64,000 nucleotides of DNA from Rhodococcus opacus B4 (GCF_000010805.1 NC_012522.1:1054001-1118000); one strand, 5' to 3'. Shown: positions 44,545 to 53,702, counted from the first letter of the stretch. A program made the numbers and translations. The notes: generated from the sequence alone by a model not told the origin.

Positions 44545-45185
44545 TGATCGACACCCAGAACCCGGACGCCCCGCGCTACCCGGTCTTCGCCAGGAGCCAG
44601 GACGAGGTGCCGTTCGGCGTCACCCCGTCCCAGACCGTCGGCCCGTACGTCCACATCGGCCTGTTCCCCACGTGGGAGAACAGCGGTAATACCGTCCCCG
44701 AGGACGCGCCGGGACGAATCACCGTGTCCTTCACCGTCATCGACGGCGCCGGCCAGCCCATCGGCGACGCCATGATCGAAACCTGGCAGGCAGACGCCGC
44801 CGGCCGTTTCGACAGCCCCACCGATCCGCGCGGTGCCGCCGAGGCGACCCCCGCCGGATTCCGCAGCCTGGCACGCGTGTTCGCCGACGAGACCGGCACG
44901 ATCGTGGTGCACACCGTCAAGCCGGGCACCCTCCCCGCCGAGGACGGCGCTGTCGAGGCCCCGCACATCAACGTCGGACTGTTCGCCCGCGGCATGCTCG
45001 AGCGGCTCTACACCCGGCTCTACTTCCCCGAGGACACGGACGCCCACGCCTCGGACCCCGTCCTCTCCGCCGTCCCGGAAGCCGACCGCCCCAAGCTGAT
45101 CGCGGAGACGACCGATCACGGATACCACCTGACTATCCACGTGCAGAATACGGACGGGCGGGAAACCCCGTTCTTCGCGCTGTAA
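44544..45185 (+). CDS. pcaG: Protocatechuate 3,4-dioxygenase alpha subunit
   Basis: A 213-residue alpha chain. GVTPSQTVGPYVHIGL near residue 25 and GQPIGDAMIETWQADAAGRF near 75 are the family blocks. APHINVGLFARGMLERLYTRLYFPED is the counterpart of the metal-site strand, but the Tyr ligands are not conserved, as expected for the non-catalytic chain. It completes the heterodimer with PcaH. The ATG at 44544 overlaps the pcaH stop; pcaB follows after about 30 bp. Confidence 0.96.
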   Translation: MIDTQNPDAPRYPVFARSQDEVPFGVTPSQTVGPYVHIGLFPTWENSGNTVPEDAPGRITVSFTVIDGAGQPIGDAMIETWQADAAGRFDSPTDPRGAAEATPAGFRSLARVFADETGTIVVHTVKPGTLPAEDGAVEAPHINVGLFARGMLERLYTRLYFPEDTDAHASDPVLSAVPEADRPKLIAETTDHGYHLTIHVQNTDGRETPFFAL

Positions 45186-45214
45186 TCGGCCGCACAACCA
45201 GAAAGGTGTCGCGT

Positions 45215-46561
45215 GTGAACTCTCCGGAGACCTCCCGGGGTGCCCTGTTCGATCCGACGTTCGGTGCCGGCGAGTTGTCGGCGCTGCTGTCCGACCGGGC
45301 GTGGGTCACCGCGATGGTCGAGGTCGAGGGGGCGCTGGCCCGGGCGGAGGCGAAGTGCGGCGTCATTCCCGCCGCATCCGCCGACGCGATCTCCTCGGTG
45401 TTCGCACGAATCGTCACCGAGAACTCCGTGGACATCGGCGCGCTCGGAGACGCGGCGGCCGCGGGCGGCAATCCGGTGATCCCGCTGGTGAAACTGCTCC
45501 GCGGCGAGGTGGCCGATGCCGGGGTGCCCGGTAGCCACGTGCACAAGGGCGCCACGAGTCAGGACATTCTCGACACGGCGCTGATGCTCTTGTGCCGCCG
45601 GTCGGGAGCGCACGTCCTGGCGTCCCTCGATGAGGCCGTGCTGTGCGCCGAGGCCCTGTCGCGAGCCCAGCGTGGTACCCCGATCGCCGGCCGCACCCTC
45701 GGCCAGCAGGCCCTGCCCACCACGTTCGGGGTGCTCGCCGCGGGATGGATGACCGCGCTGCACAGGGCTTCTCGTGCACTGTTCGACGCACTCGACGGCC
45801 TTCCCGTGCAACTGGGCGGCGCGGCGGGAACATCGGCCGCGCTCTACCCGCACGGTCTCGACGTCGCCGACGTGCTCGCCGACGAACTCGGACTCGCACG
45901 CCAGGACGTGCCCTGGCACACCGACCGCACCCGCATCGCGCTGCTCGCGTCGGCGCTCGGAACGGCCGCGGGCGCGGTGTCGAAGATCGCCACCGACCTC
46001 GTGTTCCTGTCGTCCACCGAGGTCGGCGAGGTCAGCGAAGGGTCGCCCGGCGGTTCGTCGGCCATGCCGCACAAGCGCAATCCGGTGGCCGCGATCGCCG
46101 CCCGCGCCGCGGCCCGCCGCACGCCGGGACTCGTCGCGACGATCCTCGGCTCGATGGACCACGAGCAGCAACGCGCCGCCGGCGCCTGGCATGCCGAATG
46201 GGAAACCCTCACGGACCTGCTGCGCTTCACCGGTGGAGCCGTCGCGCGGATCGCGGACTCGCTCGGCGGACTGAACGTCCACCCCGACGCGATGGCCCGC
46301 AACCTCGACATCACCGGTGGCCTGCTCCTCGCCGAACGGGTCACCGGCGCCCTGGCCGCCCACACCGACGCCGCGCGCGACCTCGTCACCGCCGCGTGCC
46401 GGAGCGGACACCCACTCGACGAGGATCCCGGGCTCCTCGAATACCTGCCCGCGGACGAGATCCGCGCCCTGCTCGACCCTGCCGGGTACCTCGGCCACGC
46501 CCACGACATCGTCGACCGCGCACTGGAGACAGTGACCCGCGGCCGGGAAGGAACGCGATGA
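45215..46561 (+). CDS. pcaB: 3-carboxy-cis,cis-muconate cycloisomerase
   Basis: A 448-residue fumarase/aspartase-superfamily enzyme that lactonises carboxymuconate to 4-carboxymuconolactone. The superfamily signature is GGSSAMPHKRNP near residue 285. GSHVHKGATSQDILDTA near 112 and the GAWHAEWETL segment support PcaB over argininosuccinate or adenylosuccinate lyases. The GTG at 45215 was chosen because AAAGG lies eight bases upstream. A GTG nine bases earlier overlaps that site. Its stop overlaps the pcaL ATG (ATGA). Confidence 0.94.
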   Translation: MNSPETSRGALFDPTFGAGELSALLSDRAWVTAMVEVEGALARAEAKCGVIPAASADAISSVFARIVTENSVDIGALGDAAAAGGNPVIPLVKLLRGEVADAGVPGSHVHKGATSQDILDTALMLLCRRSGAHVLASLDEAVLCAEALSRAQRGTPIAGRTLGQQALPTTFGVLAAGWMTALHRASRALFDALDGLPVQLGGAAGTSAALYPHGLDVADVLADELGLARQDVPWHTDRTRIALLASALGTAAGAVSKIATDLVFLSSTEVGEVSEGSPGGSSAMPHKRNPVAAIAARAAARRTPGLVATILGSMDHEQQRAAGAWHAEWETLTDLLRFTGGAVARIADSLGGLNVHPDAMARNLDITGGLLLAERVTGALAAHTDAARDLVTAACRSGHPLDEDPGLLEYLPADEIRALLDPAGYLGHAHDIVDRALETVTRGREGTR

Positions 46562-47751
46562 CAGTCGCACTTGCACACGAAATCTCCGGACCCCGCAACG
46601 GTGCGGCGGACGCCCCCGTCGTGGTCCTGCTCGGATCGCTCGGCTCCAACCGGTCCATGTGGGACCCGCAGATCGCGGCGCTGTCCGACGAATGCCGGGT
46701 CGTCGCCGTCGATCAGCGGGGCCACGGAGAATCGCCGGCCCCGGACGGCCCGTACTCCGTCCGCGAACTGTCGGAGGACGTTCTCGCCCTGCTCGACTCG
46801 CTCGGAGTCGACGCCGCCCACTTCGTCGGACTGTCCATGGGCGGGGCGATCGCCCAGTGGCTCGGCGCGCACGCCCCGCGCCGGGTGCTGTCGCTGTCGC
46901 TGCTGTGCACCGCCGCGAAATTCGGTGAACCGCAGGGATGGATCGAGCGGGCCGCCGCGTCGCGCACCGACGGTCCGGAGTCGCTCGCCGATGCCGTCGT
47001 CGCACGGTGGTTCAGCGAGGGGCTCGCCAAGCGTGATCCGGAATTCGTCCGGCACTACCGCGAGATGATCGCGTCGACGTCCCCCGAGGGATACGCCGCG
47101 TGCTGCGACGCCCTCGCCGACTGGGATTTCACCGCCGACCTGTCCCGCATCAGCGCACCGACACTGGTGATCGCGGGCGAGGAGGACCCGTCCACCCCGC
47201 CGTCGGTCATGCAGATCCTCGCGGACGGCATCACCGGCGCCCGGTTCGAGGTGCTCTCCCCCGCCGCCCACGTCGCGAACCTCGAACAGGCGGGCGCCGT
47301 CACGGCGCTGCTGCGCGAACACATCACCGGCAGCGGATACGCCCGCGGACGTCGCGCCGCACACGCACAGGGCATGACGGTGCGCCGCTCGGTGCTCGGC
47401 GACGCCCACGTGGACCGCTCCGTGGCCGGGACCACCGACTTCACCGCGCCGTTCCAGGACTTCATCACCCGCACCGCGTGGGGCGACATCTGGTCGCGGC
47501 CCGGGCTGGACCACGAAATGCGGCGGTTGCTCACGATCGCCGTCCTCACCGCGGTCGGCAACAAGCACGAACTCGACATGCACATCCGGGCAGCCCTCCG
47601 CGCGGGCGTCGACGCGGACACCATCGGCGAGGTGCTCCTCCACACCGCCGTCTACGCCGGGGTGCCCAACAGCAATCTGGGGTTCGCCCTCGGCAAGCAG
47701 GCCCTCGCCGACCTGGCCGCCGAGTCGACAGTGGAGGATTCGCAGACATGA
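46558..47751 (+). CDS. pcaL: Fused 3-oxoadipate enol-lactonase / 4-carboxymuconolactone decarboxylase
   Basis: A 397-residue two-enzyme fusion. Residues 1-255 form an alpha/beta-hydrolase (PcaD part), with the nucleophile in GLSMGGAIAQW and a C-terminal histidine in SPAAHVANLE. Residues about 270-397 form a carboxymuconolactone decarboxylase domain (PcaC part), with WGDIWSRPGLDHEMRRLLTIAVLTA-type core (RPGLDHEMRRLLTIAVL) and GEVLLHTAVYAGVP. One protein thus performs decarboxylation and lactone hydrolysis, as known for PcaL in rhodococci and streptomycetes. It overlaps pcaB and pcaR by four bases each. Confidence 0.96.
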   Translation: MTVALAHEISGPRNGAADAPVVVLLGSLGSNRSMWDPQIAALSDECRVVAVDQRGHGESPAPDGPYSVRELSEDVLALLDSLGVDAAHFVGLSMGGAIAQWLGAHAPRRVLSLSLLCTAAKFGEPQGWIERAAASRTDGPESLADAVVARWFSEGLAKRDPEFVRHYREMIASTSPEGYAACCDALADWDFTADLSRISAPTLVIAGEEDPSTPPSVMQILADGITGARFEVLSPAAHVANLEQAGAVTALLREHITGSGYARGRRAAHAQGMTVRRSVLGDAHVDRSVAGTTDFTAPFQDFITRTAWGDIWSRPGLDHEMRRLLTIAVLTAVGNKHELDMHIRAALRAGVDADTIGEVLLHTAVYAGVPNSNLGFALGKQALADLAAESTVEDSQT

Positions 47752-48545
47752 CAGCAACCGAACCGACGGAGAAGATCCTCCCGTCCCCCGACTACGTGCA
47801 GTCGCTGGCCCGGGGCCTCGCCGTGATCCGCTGCTTCGATCACCAGAATCAGCGGCGCACGCTCAGCGACGTCGCCCGCGCCACCGACCTGACCCGCGCC
47901 ACCGCGCGCCGGTTTCTGCTCACCCTCGTCGAACTCGGCTACGTGGCCACGGACGGTTCCGCCTTCTGGCTCACCCCGCGGGTCCTCGAACTCGGGTACA
48001 GCTACCTGTCGAGCCTGTCGCTTCCGGAGGTCGCACAGCCGCACCTCGAGAAGCTGAGCCACAAGGTGCACGAGTCGTCGTCGGTGTCGATCCTCGACGG
48101 CGCCGACATCGTGTACGTCGCCCGTGTGCCCGTCAGCCGGATCATGACGGTGGGCATCACCATCGGCACGCGGCTTCCCGCGTACGCCACCTCGATGGGC
48201 CGGGTCCTGCTGGCCGGCCTGGCCGACGACGCGCTCGACGAGTACCTCGAGAGACTCGACATCCAGCGGCTCACCGAGCGCACGATCACGGCCCGCGACG
48301 ACCTGAAGGCCGCGATTCTCGCGGTCCGCGCGGACGGCATCTGCGTTCTCGACCAGGAACTCGAGGCCGGTCTGCGGTCGATGGCCGCACCGATCCACAA
48401 CGCGGCCGGGCTCACCGTCGCCGCGGTGAACATCTCCACTCCGGCCGCGCGGTACCGGCTGGAGGATCTGCATTCCGATCTCATCCCGTCGCTGCGGGTC
48501 ACCGCAACCGACATCGAACAGGACCTCGCCACCGTCAACCGCTGA
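47748..48545 (+). CDS. pcaR: IclR-family regulator of the pca genes
   Basis: A 265-residue IclR-type regulator. The N-terminal winged helix is YVQSLARGLAVIRCFD followed by LSDVARATDLTRATARRFLLTLVELGYV (about 17-75). The C-terminal effector domain contains VARVPVSRIMTVGITIGTRLPAYATSMGRVLLA-like core (RLPAYATSMGRVLLAG) and GLRSMAAPIHN. It is translated within the pca operon (ATGA overlap with pcaL), so it should autoregulate. Likely targets are the two GTTC-N7-GAAC sites between pcaI and pcaH. The effector is presumably a pathway intermediate. Confidence 0.93.
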   Translation: MTATEPTEKILPSPDYVQSLARGLAVIRCFDHQNQRRTLSDVARATDLTRATARRFLLTLVELGYVATDGSAFWLTPRVLELGYSYLSSLSLPEVAQPHLEKLSHKVHESSSVSILDGADIVYVARVPVSRIMTVGITIGTRLPAYATSMGRVLLAGLADDALDEYLERLDIQRLTERTITARDDLKAAILAVRADGICVLDQELEAGLRSMAAPIHNAAGLTVAAVNISTPAARYRLEDLHSDLIPSLRVTATDIEQDLATVNR

Positions 48546-48581
48546 CGCTGGGACCGAGGAATCTTCACGAAAGGCCTTTCC

Positions 48582-49793
48582 ATGCGTGACGTCGTCATCT
48601 GCGAGCCCCTCCGGACGCCGGTCGGGCGATTCGGTGGAGTGTTCAAGGACCTCACACCCCAGAACCTCGCCGCCACCGTCATCACGGCGCTCGTCGAACG
48701 CACCGGCATCGACGGTAGCCAGATCGACGACGTCATCCTCGGTCAGGCGTCCCCCGGCGGAGAGGCCCCGGCCATCGGCCGGATCGCCGCTCTCGACGCC
48801 GGACTCGGCATCGACGTCCCCGGCATGCAGGTGGATCGCCGCTGCGGATCCGGTCTACAGGCTGTCATCACCGCCGTGCTGCAGGTGGCGTCCGGCGGCA
48901 ACGACCTCGTGCTCGCCGGCGGCGCCGAATCCATGAGCCAGGCCGAGTTCTACACCAACCCGAACATCCGCTGGGGTGTCAAAGGCGAAGGGGTGCAACT
49001 CGCCGACCGGCTCGCCCGCGCCCGCGTCACCGCCGGCGGCGCGAACTTCCCCGTGCCCGGCGGCATGATCGAGACCGCCGAGAACCTGCGCGCCGAATTC
49101 GACATCAGCCGTGAAGACCAGGACGCCCTCGCCGTGCAGTCGCACCAGCGTGCCGTCGCCGCACAGGAATCGGGTCGCTTCGCCGAGGAGATCGTCGGAG
49201 TGACGGTGCCGCAACGCAAGTCGGACCCGCTCGTCGTCGACAGGGACGAGCACCCGCGCGCCGACACCACGGTGGAGTCGCTGTCGAAGCTCCGCGCCAT
49301 CCGCGCGAAGATCGACTCCGCCTCCACCGTCACCGCCGGCAACGCCAGCGGCCAGAACGACGGCGCCGCCGTGTGCATCGTGACGACCGCCGAGAAGGCG
49401 AAGGAACTGGGTCTGAAGCCCCTCGCCCGGATGGCGTCCTGGGCCGTGGCCGGCGTCCCGCCGCGCACCATGGGCATCGGCCCGGTGCCCGCGACGGAGA
49501 AGGCCCTCGGCCAGCTCGGACTGTCGCTGTCCGACATGGGAGTCATCGAACTGAACGAGGCCTTCGCCGCGCAGACCCTCGCCGTCCTCCGCAGCTGGGA
49601 CCTCGACCCCACCGACGAACGCCTCAACCCCAACGGATCCGGCATCTCCCTCGGGCACCCTGTCGGCGCCACCGGCGGTCGCATCCTCGCCACCCTCCTT
49701 CGGGAAATGGACCGTCGCGAGTCCCGCTACGGGCTCGAGACCATGTGCATCGGCGGCGGCCAGGGCCTCGCCGCGGTGTTCGAGCGGGTCTGA
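48582..49793 (+). CDS. pcaF: 3-oxoadipyl-CoA thiolase
   Basis: A 403-residue thiolase. The acyl-accepting Cys88 is in VDRRCGSGLQA, NEAFAAQTLAVL is the active-site asparagine/glutamate block, GHPVGATGGR supplies the histidine, and CIGGGQGLAAVFE holds the second cysteine. Family length is about 400. It splits 3-oxoadipyl-CoA into succinyl-CoA and acetyl-CoA, ending the pathway. It is last in the operon, 37 bp after pcaR with its own AAAGG ribosome site. An acetyl-CoA C-acetyltransferase assignment is possible by sequence; the operon settles it. Confidence 0.94.
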   Translation: MRDVVICEPLRTPVGRFGGVFKDLTPQNLAATVITALVERTGIDGSQIDDVILGQASPGGEAPAIGRIAALDAGLGIDVPGMQVDRRCGSGLQAVITAVLQVASGGNDLVLAGGAESMSQAEFYTNPNIRWGVKGEGVQLADRLARARVTAGGANFPVPGGMIETAENLRAEFDISREDQDALAVQSHQRAVAAQESGRFAEEIVGVTVPQRKSDPLVVDRDEHPRADTTVESLSKLRAIRAKIDSASTVTAGNASGQNDGAAVCIVTTAEKAKELGLKPLARMASWAVAGVPPRTMGIGPVPATEKALGQLGLSLSDMGVIELNEAFAAQTLAVLRSWDLDPTDERLNPNGSGISLGHPVGATGGRILATLLREMDRRESRYGLETMCIGGGQGLAAVFERV

Positions 49794-49871
49794 CGCAGAA
49801 CCATTCCAGAACCCCGGCATCGGACGACACAGTCCCGGTGCCGGGGTTCCTGCATGCGGCCGACAAGTCCG

Positions 49872-50381
49872 TCACAGCCGGTGCAGCTCGACGTCGCCGA
49901 GTTCCCCGTCGCGCACGGTGGCGGTCATGTACGTGCACTGCGGCTGGCGCCGGCGGTCCGTCGGCGAACCCGGGTTCAGCAGGCGCAGACCGGTTTCCGT
50001 GGTGGTGTCCCAGGGAATGTGGCTGTGCCCGAAGACCAGGACGTCGGTGTCCGGGTAGGCGGCGGACATCCGTTTCTCCCGGCCGGCGGAGGCCCCGGTC
50101 TCGTGCACGACGGTGATGCGCACCCCGGCCAGGGTCACGTCCGCCCGCTCGGGCATCAGCGCGCGCAGGTCGTCGCCGTCGTTGTTTCCCCAGCACGCCA
50201 CGAGGCGCGCCGATCGCGACCGCAGGGCCTCGAACGTGGGGAGATCGACCCAGTCGCCGGCGTGGAGCACCACGTCGGCGCGGTCGACCTCGTTCCACAC
50301 CCGGGTGGGCAGGTCTCGCGCCCGCTTCGGGACGTGAGTGTCGGCCAGCAGCAATAACCTCACCGTGACAGTCTGCGCCAC
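49872..50381 (-). CDS. YfcE/MJ0936-type metallophosphoesterase
   Basis: A 169-residue calcineurin-like phosphoesterase. The metal-binding motifs appear in order: LLLADTHVPKRA (DxH), VLHAGDWVD (GDxxD-type), ACWGNNDGDD (GNND), VHETG and FGHSHIPW (GHxH). It should hydrolyse a phosphodiester. The start at GTG 50381 lacks a ribosome site; GTG 50363 would also keep all motifs. It converges on pcaF and follows the quinate/shikimate dehydrogenase by 15 bp on the same strand. Role unknown. Confidence 0.88.
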   Translation of the reverse strand: MAQTVTVRLLLLADTHVPKRARDLPTRVWNEVDRADVVLHAGDWVDLPTFEALRSRSARLVACWGNNDGDDLRALMPERADVTLAGVRITVVHETGASAGREKRMSAAYPDTDVLVFGHSHIPWDTTTETGLRLLNPGSPTDRRRQPQCTYMTATVRDGELGDVELHRL

Positions 50382-50396
50382 GGGGGCAAGCGGGCC

Positions 50397-51311
50397 CTAC
50401 GCGCCCGCGAGCGCCGCGGCGTCCTCTGCCTGCAACAGCAGACCCATGTACTCACGCATCCGCTGAGCGTCCGGCTCGAGGCCGGTGAAGATCCGGAAGG
50501 AGTCGACCGCCTGACCGATGGTCATGCCGATTCCGCTGAGCGTCCGGGCGCCGATCTCGCGGGCACGACGGAGGAGTTCGGTCTCGGCCGGACGGTAGAC
50601 GACGTCCGCGACCCACAGGTCGGGGCGCAGCAGTGCGGCATCGAGCGCCATGCCGGGGTGGGCCGCCATGCCGAGCGGCGTCGCGTGGATGAGGCCCTGG
50701 GCCGCGCCGACCGCAGCGGGAACGGCGGCCAGGTCGCCGGCCTCGATCTCCCGGTCCGGGAACAGTCCGGCGAGCGAGTCGCGCAGAGCCGTCGAGCGCG
50801 CGACGTCGGCGTCGATGATCGTGAAGTGTCCGACACCCCGGGTGAGGGCGGCGTAGGCGACGGCCGCTCCGGCCCCGCCCGCCCCGAGTTGCACGACACG
50901 GTTCATGGGCGCGCCTTCGAGGCCCTCGTCCATGTTGCGCGCGAATCCGGACCAGTCGGTGTTGTGGCCGACCAGGCGCCCCCCGTCGATGTGGACCGTG
51001 TTGACCGCGCCGAGTTTGCGGGCGTCGTCGGACAGGTCGTCGAGCAGCGGAATGATCGCCTGCTTGCAGGGGTGCGTGATGTTCAGTCCGTTGAAACCGA
51101 GGAGCGTGGCGGCGTCGAGGAGCCGGGGCAGTCCCTCGACGCCCATGCCGAGGGTGTCGAGGTCGAGGATCCGGTAGACGTACCCGACGCCCTGCGCGCG
51201 ACCCTCGGCCTCGTGGAGTGGCGGGGTCAGCGATTTCGAGATCCCGGTGCCGATCAGTCCGCACAGGTAGGACGGGCGGGCGTTGGGGGCATCGAGGTCA
51301 CGAGAGGTCAT
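50397..51311 (-). CDS. Quinate/shikimate dehydrogenase (catabolic, QsuD-like)
   Basis: A 304-residue AroE-fold dehydrogenase. LIGTGISKSLTPPLHEAEG near residue 18 is the substrate site, FNGLNITHPCKQAIIPLL near 75 carries the catalytic lysine, VGHNTDWSGFARNM near 115 carries the aspartate, and VQLGAGGAGAAVAYA near 140 is the dinucleotide motif. The sequence is much closer to the Corynebacterium NAD-dependent quinate/shikimate dehydrogenase than to biosynthetic AroE, in particular HEAEG and the FTGLEPDAQRMRE end. It oxidises quinate or shikimate toward protocatechuate. It is divergent from a TetR gene. The ATG at 51311 has GGAAG eight bases upstream. Confidence 0.88.
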   Translation of the reverse strand: MTSRDLDAPNARPSYLCGLIGTGISKSLTPPLHEAEGRAQGVGYVYRILDLDTLGMGVEGLPRLLDAATLLGFNGLNITHPCKQAIIPLLDDLSDDARKLGAVNTVHIDGGRLVGHNTDWSGFARNMDEGLEGAPMNRVVQLGAGGAGAAVAYAALTRGVGHFTIIDADVARSTALRDSLAGLFPDREIEAGDLAAVPAAVGAAQGLIHATPLGMAAHPGMALDAALLRPDLWVADVVYRPAETELLRRAREIGARTLSGIGMTIGQAVDSFRIFTGLEPDAQRMREYMGLLLQAEDAAALAGA

Positions 51312-51344
51312 GAGGATCACTTCCGGGAGGGTGCGAGAACTAAT

Positions 51345-51362
51345 TAACTATCTAGTGAGTTA
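51345..51362. promoter_or_regulatory. Inverted repeat between the dehydrogenase and TetR genes
   Basis: TAACT (51345-51349) and AGTTA (51358-51362) flank an eight-base centre in an AT-rich island. It lies 34 bp upstream of the dehydrogenase start and 59 bp upstream of the TetR gene. A palindrome in a divergent gap beside a TetR gene is the usual place for its operator. Confidence 0.45.
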
Positions 51363-51420
51363 TGTCACGGTAGCATACCTCCATACCGCGCGGAAGACGG
51401 CACAGTCAGGAGTTTCAGGA

Positions 51421-52098
51421 ATGACACGAAGCGAGACCACGGGCGCCACCCCCGAGAAGCAGGCAGCGAAGCGCACGCGCAACCCGGAGAAGACCCGGGA
51501 GAACATCCTGCGGGTGGCGATGACGGAGTTCGCCGACAAGGGCCTGACCGGGGCCCGCATTGACGAGATCGCGGCAAAGACCGCCACCACGAAGCGGATG
51601 CTCTACTACTACTTCGGCGACAAGGACGGCCTGTACCGGGCGGTCCTGCAGCGCGCCTACGAGGAGATTCGCTACGAGGAGTCCCAACTCGACGTCGACC
51701 ACCTCGAGCCCGCCGAGGCGATCCGGGCGCTCGCCGAGCTGACGTTCGACCATCATGAGGCGCACCCCGATTTCATCCGCCTCGTCGCGATCGAGAACAC
51801 GAATCGCGGCGTCAACCTCGTCCAGGCCGAGGGCCTCCCCGAGACCCAGGCACCGGCGATCCGCACGCTCGATCGGATCCTCCAGCGAGGGCAGGACGCG
51901 GGCATCTTCCGCACCGACACGACGGCGCTCGACATCCACATGCTCATCAGCTCGTACTGCGTCTTCCGGGTGGCGAATCGGTACACATTCAAGGCCCTGT
52001 TCGACTGGGATCTCACCGGCGCGGAGAACCGCCCCCACCTGCGCGCGATGATCGGCGACGTCGTCCTGGCCTACCTGCAACAGCCGGGAAAATTATGA
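51421..52098 (+). CDS. TetR-family transcriptional regulator
   Basis: A 225-residue TetR repressor. The N-terminal helix-turn-helix is NILRVAMTEFADKGLTGARIDEIAAKTATTKRMLYYYFGDKDGLY-like, with the core ARIDEIAAKTATTKRMLYYY at about residues 45-64. The ligand domain (about 80-225) ends with IHMLISSYCVFRVANRYTF. It is divergent from the quinate/shikimate dehydrogenase and followed by a shikimate-type transporter, so it probably controls both in response to a hydroaromatic acid. The ATG at 51421 has AGGAG eight bases upstream. Confidence 0.9.
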   Translation: MTRSETTGATPEKQAAKRTRNPEKTRENILRVAMTEFADKGLTGARIDEIAAKTATTKRMLYYYFGDKDGLYRAVLQRAYEEIRYEESQLDVDHLEPAEAIRALAELTFDHHEAHPDFIRLVAIENTNRGVNLVQAEGLPETQAPAIRTLDRILQRGQDAGIFRTDTTALDIHMLISSYCVFRVANRYTFKALFDWDLTGAENRPHLRAMIGDVVLAYLQQPGKL

Positions 52099-52221
52099 AC
52101 TAACCATTTCGACCATTATTGACTCGAGCCTGTGACCTGGGTTACCTTGCTTGTACGACCTACGAACACCTGCTCATTTCGAGCCGCCAGTGTTCACATT
52201 CCTCGCTCCCCAGGAGTATCG

Positions 52222-53622
52222 ATGACCATCGACTACGGCACCGGCGCCTCCGGTCGGAACGGTGACGGCACAGGCCGCTCCTCCGTCGACCCCAACGCTG
52301 ATCCCACCAACGCGAAGAAGGCCGCGAAGGCCGCCTTCTTCGGCAGCCTGCTCGAGTACTACGACTTCTACATCTTCGCCTCGGCTGCCGCGCTGGTGTT
52401 CCCGCACGTGTTCTTCGAAGGCTCGAAGAACCCGCTGCTGCTGTCGCTGGCGACGTTCGGCATCTCCTACATCGCGCGTCCCGTCGGTGCCGTGTTCGTC
52501 GGACACTTCGGCGACCGGGCAGGGCGCAAGAAGGTGATGATGTTCTGCCTGGTGCTGATGGGCGTCGTCACGTTCCTGATCGGCTGCCTGCCGTCCTCCG
52601 AGACTGCCGGGATGGTCGGCCCGGTGCTGCTGGTGCTCCTGCGCATCTGCCAGGGCATCTCCGCGGCGGGCGAGCAGTCGGGTGCGGGCTCCCTCACCCT
52701 CGAGCACTCCCCCGCTCACCGGCGCGGCTTCTTCTGCAGTTGGACGCTCACCGGCACCCAGGCCGGCTTCATCGTCGCGAGCCTCGCGTTCATCCCCGTC
52801 GCGGCACTGCCCGACGAGACCCTCTACAGCTGGGGCTGGCGCGTCCCGTTCTGGTGCAGCCTGCTCGTCCTCGTCGTCGCGTACATCGTGCGTCGCAAGC
52901 TCGAAGAGCCCGAGATCTTCATCGCCAACAAGGAGGCCCTGGACGAGGCGCCCGCCCCGCTGCCCGTCGTCGACCTCTTCCGCACGCACTGGCGCGACGT
53001 TCTGCGCGTCGTCTTCTGCGCCTTCATCGCCGTCGTCAGCACCGTGTTCTCCGTGTTCGGCCTCGCATACGCCACCACCCCGGAGATCGGGATGAGCCGC
53101 ACCACCATGCTGTGGGTCGCGATCGCCGCCAACGCGGTGGCCCTCGTCTCGCAGCCACTGTTCGGCATCCTGTCCGACCGGATCGGCCGCAAGCCGGTGT
53201 TCATCGGCGGCGCCATCGGTTCGGCCGCCGGAATCTTCCTGTACTTCGCCGCGATCGGCACCGGCAACGTCGCGATGATCTTCCTGGCGGGCATCCTCCT
53301 GATGGGCGGCGTCTATGCCGGCACCAACGCCATCTGGCCCGCGTTCTACGCCGAGATGTTCTCCTCACGGGTTCGCTACTCGGGCATGGCGATCGGCACT
53401 CAGCTCGGTTTCGCTCTCGCCGGGTTCGCACCGACCATCGCCCAGGCCCTCCGCGGCGGCGACCCCAAGAACTGGGTGCCGGTGGCGATCTTCACCGCCG
53501 TCTGCGCGCTCATCGCCGCGGCGTCCGCCTCCACCGCCAAGGAGAACTCCCGTACCCCGCTGCTCGACCTCGACAAGGAGGACGTCGCACTCACCAAGGC
53601 GAAGGCCAAAGCACAGGTCTGA
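52222..53622 (+). CDS. MHS-family transporter, shikimate-permease-like
   Basis: A 466-residue major facilitator with 12 predicted helices. FFGSLLEYYDFYIFASAAALVFP near residue 38 and FVGHFGDRAGRKKVMM are the metabolite:H+ symporter signatures; LLRICQGISAAGEQSGAGSL is in helix 5. EYYDFYI is the form seen in ShiA and related organic-acid carriers, unlike the EWFDFGVY of the ProP-like protein at 14813. The neighbouring TetR and quinate/shikimate dehydrogenase suggest shikimate, quinate or protocatechuate uptake. The ATG at 52222 has AGGAG five bases upstream. Confidence 0.85.
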   Translation: MTIDYGTGASGRNGDGTGRSSVDPNADPTNAKKAAKAAFFGSLLEYYDFYIFASAAALVFPHVFFEGSKNPLLLSLATFGISYIARPVGAVFVGHFGDRAGRKKVMMFCLVLMGVVTFLIGCLPSSETAGMVGPVLLVLLRICQGISAAGEQSGAGSLTLEHSPAHRRGFFCSWTLTGTQAGFIVASLAFIPVAALPDETLYSWGWRVPFWCSLLVLVVAYIVRRKLEEPEIFIANKEALDEAPAPLPVVDLFRTHWRDVLRVVFCAFIAVVSTVFSVFGLAYATTPEIGMSRTTMLWVAIAANAVALVSQPLFGILSDRIGRKPVFIGGAIGSAAGIFLYFAAIGTGNVAMIFLAGILLMGGVYAGTNAIWPAFYAEMFSSRVRYSGMAIGTQLGFALAGFAPTIAQALRGGDPKNWVPVAIFTAVCALIAAASASTAKENSRTPLLDLDKEDVALTKAKAKAQV

Positions 53623-53633
53623 CCCTCCCCGAC

Positions 53634-53677
53634 ACACGGCGAAGCGCCCGGCTCGAGAGCCGGGCGCTTCGCCGTGT
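53634..53677. terminator. Bidirectional terminator between convergent genes
   Basis: A perfect 20-bp stem, 53634-53653 with 53658-53677, and a four-base loop; core GAAGCGCCCGG. It lies 12 bp after the transporter stop and 26 bp after the stop of the ABC ATPase coming from the other side, so it should serve both. The U-runs are weak, but the stem is very stable. Confidence 0.85.
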
Positions 53678-53702
53678 CGTTGCCTGACTGCAGAGTCGGT
53701 AC

